Source of the DNA: Xanthomonas citri pv. mangiferaeindicae
GTDB taxonomy: Bacteria > Pseudomonadota > Gammaproteobacteria > Xanthomonadales > Xanthomonadaceae
Assembly (NCBI GenBank): GCA_002240395.1
Contig: CP016836.1
Span: 3,720,001-3,784,000 of the forward strand
DNA length: 64,000 bases
Direction of reading: 5' to 3'
In this document: positions 61,676 through 64,000 of the stretch, in pieces
Position numbering within the stretch: the first letter of the stretch is position 1
Layout: every line of letters begins with the position of its first letter
The notes under the pieces: generated by a model
What the model was told of the DNA's origin: nothing
Database searches by the model: none
Seen by the model: only the letters and a program-made list of their open reading frames with translations
Translations under genes and position numbers: made by a program

Positions 61676-62443
61676 TCACGCCACGAACTGCTCGCTGAGG
61701 ATGCGTTCCTCGAGATTGTGCTCGGGGTCGAACAGCAACGTCACCGTGCGTTCGGATTCGCGCACAGTGACCTGCACGACATCGCGGACCTCGTGCGAGT
61801 CGGCGGTCGCGCTGACCGGGCGCTTGTAGGGATCGAGCACGCGGAAGCGGACCTCGGTTTCGGCACGCAGGATGGCGCCGCGCCAGCGGCGCGGACGGAA
61901 CGGGGCGATCGGGGTCAGCGCGACGATGCCCGCGCCCAGCGGCAGGATCGGGCCGTGCGCGGAGAAGTTGTAGGCCGTGCTGCCGGCAGCGGTGGACAGG
62001 ATCACGCCATCGCCGACCAGTTCTTCCAGGCGCGTGACGCCGTTGAGTTCGATGCGCATGTGCGCGGCCTGACGCGTCTGGCGCAGCAGCGAGACCTCGT
62101 TGTAGGCCAGCGATGAGACGGTGGCGCCGGACTCGGTCTCGGCCAGCATCTCCAGCGGATGCAGCACCGCGGGCTGGGCCGCGGCGATGCGCGCCAGCAG
62201 GTCGCCCTGCCGGTGCTGATTCATCAGAAACCCCACGGTGCCCAGCTTCATGCCGTAGACCGGCTTGCCGAGATGGCCATGGCGATGCAGCGTCTGCAGC
62301 ATGAAGCCATCGCCGCCGAGCGGCACCAGGACATCGGCGTCCGCCGGATCACACTGGCCGTGCTCGGCGCCAAGCACCTGCAGCGCCTCCTGGGCATCGG
62401 CGGTCTGGCTGGCGACGAAGGCGATGCGGGGCGTTGCGGTCAT
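61676..62443 (-). CDS. nadK: NAD kinase
   Basis: The product is 255 residues. PLGGDGFMLQTLHRH (GGDG motif), LAYNEVSLLRQ and DGVILSTAAGSTAYNFSAHGPIL are the NAD kinase blocks. It phosphorylates NAD to NADP with ATP. The length fits the short gammaproteobacterial type. It is transcribed in the same direction as the glutamate dehydrogenase fragment upstream. Confidence 0.94.
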   Translation of the reverse strand: MTATPRIAFVASQTADAQEALQVLGAEHGQCDPADADVLVPLGGDGFMLQTLHRHGHLGKPVYGMKLGTVGFLMNQHRQGDLLARIAAAQPAVLHPLEMLAETESGATVSSLAYNEVSLLRQTRQAAHMRIELNGVTRLEELVGDGVILSTAAGSTAYNFSAHGPILPLGAGIVALTPIAPFRPRRWRGAILRAETEVRFRVLDPYKRPVSATADSHEVRDVVQVTVRESERTVTLLFDPEHNLEERILSEQFVA

Positions 62444-62579
62444 CGGCGGGCCGGTGCGGGAACGTCGGCGCGCAGCTTAGCGCAGGTGATGGGGTGGCGG
62501 GTCGATGCCGCAGCAGTGGATCGACGACTCGACCCCGCCGACGTGCAGGGAGGGCGCCCATGCGCCCTCCCCGTCTGCC

Positions 62580-64000
62580 TCAGCTGCGCTGGACGAGCTG
62601 CGAGACGCGCTGCACCGCGACCGAGACGGTCGGGTAGTCGAGCGTTTTCTGCGCGGCGAGCTCGGCCAGCATCGCCAGCGTGAAGCGCAACGTCGGATCG
62701 TCGCGCTCGAGCCAGGTCCGCACCTTCTCCTCGGGCGTGTCGCCGGGCATCGCCAGCACCTGGCCCACGAGCAGGCGATGCTGCTGGCCGAGGTCCTCAC
62801 GCAGCACGCCGCGTGCCACCGCATGCCAGCGGCCATCGACCTCGAGCGCGTCGATCTGCGCGGTCAGCCACGGCAGATTGAGCGCTTCGCCGAGACGGAA
62901 GTGCACGCGCGCGACATCGATCGGCTTGCGCCGTGTCTCGCTGGCGACCTCGATGATGTCCCAGGCCGCTTCCAGATACGGCAGCGCTGCGAGTTGCTCG
63001 GCCAGGTCCTCCGGCACGCCCTTCTCGCGCCAGACCTGCAGACTGGCATCGTGCTCGGCACGCTGGCTGTCGGCGATGATCTGGCTGCCGATGCGGATGG
63101 CATGGAAGCCATCGTGATAGCGCGCCACGGCCGTGGTGATGTCCGGGATCGCGCCAGCGCGCGCCAGCAGCCAGCGGGTGAAGGCCCGCTGCAGGTTCCA
63201 GATCACCTGCAGGGCATCGACCTGCACCGACTCGGGCACGGTGCCATCGAGCGCATCGATGCTGTTCCACAGCGCGCGTGCCTCGATCGTCTCGCGGGTG
63301 ATCGTGAACGCCTTGGCGATCTCGCCGGGCGAGCGCCCGCTGTCTTCCTGCATACGCAGCAGGAACGTCGCGCCCATGCGGTTGATCATCTGGTTGGTCA
63401 CCGCGGTGGCGATGATCTCGCGCTTGAGGCGGTGCTGCTCCATCGTCGCGGCGTATTTCTTCTGCAGCGGCACGGGGAAATAGCGCTGCAGTTCGCGCGA
63501 CAGGTACGGGTCTTCGGGGATGTCGGAGGCGAGCATCTGATCGAAGGCGACGAGCTTGGAGTACGACAACAGCACCGCAAGCTCGGGACGGGTCAGGCCC
63601 AGGCCCTTGGCCTTGCGCTCGGACAGTTCGGCATCCGAGGGCAGGAACTCGATCTGGCGATCGAGCAGGCCCTGGGCTTCGAGCGTGCGGATGAAGTGAC
63701 GCTTGGAGCCCAGCCGCGAGACGCTCATGCGCTCCATCAGGCTCAGCGCCTGGTTCTGGCGGTAGTTGTCCCACAGCACCAGTTCGGCGACCTCGTCGGT
63801 CATCGACGCCAGCAGCTTGTTGCGCGCGGGCACGGTCAGCTTCTTGGCCTGCACCACATCGTTGAGCAGGATCTTGATGTTGACCTCGTGGTCGGAGGTG
63901 TCCACGCCGGCGGAGTTGTCGATGAAGTCGGTGTTGAGCAGTACGCCGTTCTGCGCGGCCTCGATGCGGCCGAGCTGGGTCATGCCCAGGTTGCCGCCCT
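62580..64000 (-). CDS. NAD-specific glutamate dehydrogenase (large type), C-terminal part; start outside window
   Basis: The frame is open to the window edge. GGNLGMTQLGRIEAAQNGVLLNTDFIDNSAGVDTSDHEVNIKILL is the conserved C-terminal block of the large bacterial NAD-glutamate dehydrogenases (about 1600 residues). The remaining 400-odd helical residues, ending VQRVSQLVQRS, match their C-terminal domain. The enzyme converts glutamate to 2-oxoglutarate with NAD. About 473 residues are present here; the catalytic N-terminal part lies beyond 64000. Confidence 0.92.
   Translation of the reverse strand, partial: GGNLGMTQLGRIEAAQNGVLLNTDFIDNSAGVDTSDHEVNIKILLNDVVQAKKLTVPARNKLLASMTDEVAELVLWDNYRQNQALSLMERMSVSRLGSKRHFIRTLEAQGLLDRQIEFLPSDAELSERKAKGLGLTRPELAVLLSYSKLVAFDQMLASDIPEDPYLSRELQRYFPVPLQKKYAATMEQHRLKREIIATAVTNQMINRMGATFLLRMQEDSGRSPGEIAKAFTITRETIEARALWNSIDALDGTVPESVQVDALQVIWNLQRAFTRWLLARAGAIPDITTAVARYHDGFHAIRIGSQIIADSQRAEHDASLQVWREKGVPEDLAEQLAALPYLEAAWDIIEVASETRRKPIDVARVHFRLGEALNLPWLTAQIDALEVDGRWHAVARGVLREDLGQQHRLLVGQVLAMPGDTPEEKVRTWLERDDPTLRFTLAMLAELAAQKTLDYPTVSVAVQRVSQLVQRS

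Noticed and set aside
1..64000. tRNA or rRNA genes
   Set aside because: No conserved rRNA blocks, and no cloverleaf with TTCRANNC and a matching acceptor stem was noticed by eye in the intergenic regions; a tRNAscan run would settle it.

Overview
The window is a high-GC chromosomal segment of a Gammaproteobacterium, most likely of the Xanthomonadaceae/Lysobacteraceae (Lysobacter or Luteimonas type). This is inferred from the gene content: a close relative of the Lysobacter alpha-lytic protease, an XAC0095-like protein, a DUF6164 protein, a signal-peptide-bearing M17 aminopeptidase, and the tail of a large NAD-specific glutamate dehydrogenase. No rRNA, tRNA, CRISPR array, insertion sequence or phage module was seen. 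Most genes are chromosomal housekeeping or metabolic genes. They are separated by families of GC-rich palindromic intergenic repeats near 23.6-24.1, 27.9-28.1, 39.9-40.2 and 45.2-45.5 kb.

Layout. Positions 1-8943 carry a THI5-like binding protein (cut by the window edge), an alpha-lytic-type secreted protease, a lipocalin-like protein, rlmF, a three-gene SPFH/zinc-ribbon/membrane operon and a gluzincin-type metalloprotease. Positions 9.2-15.8 kb are more accessory: a NERD-domain membrane protein, a shortened HhH DNA glycosylase relative, an FKBP lipoprotein split by a frameshift, a Fic AMPylase with two tandem operators, a YajD HNH nuclease, and an L,D-transpeptidase next to an alanine-zipper lipoprotein. 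Positions 16.4-18.1 kb are a small lower-GC integron cassette array: attC-like sites flank two single-ORF cassettes of unknown function, and no integrase is visible. It is followed by a beheaded hicA and an intact hicB.

The most striking locus is 19.0-20.5 kb. A 32-codon gene with a strong ribosome site encodes a basic peptide with an aromatic-rich C-terminus. A hairpin/T-tract attenuator and then an atypical cytochrome P450 follow it. This is the architecture expected of a P450-modified RiPP pathway (inference).

Positions 20.6-31.4 kb hold a papain/alpha-beta-hydrolase fusion, an SDR, tapT, a D-alanine catabolic unit (lrp divergent from dadA-alr), pabB and uup. Positions 31.6-45.1 kb hold a LysM-GH19 protein, selO-gst, deaD, a class I glutamine amidotransferase, trhO, a periplasmic M17 aminopeptidase and transporters. 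Positions 45.5-51.8 kb hold a Fur-box TonB siderophore receptor, a marR/AlkC-like operon with a near-perfect operator, and a divergent MFS/tetR pair around a long inverted repeat. Positions 52-64 kb hold a membrane gene broken by a stop codon, an S9 peptidase, a spermidine-synthase-like gene with a 5'-nucleotidase, a second secreted S1 protease, a multidomain GH18 chitinase, nadK and the 3' part of the glutamate dehydrogenase gene. The secreted proteases, chitinase and LysM-GH19 protein suit a bacterium that lyses other organisms or degrades polymers.
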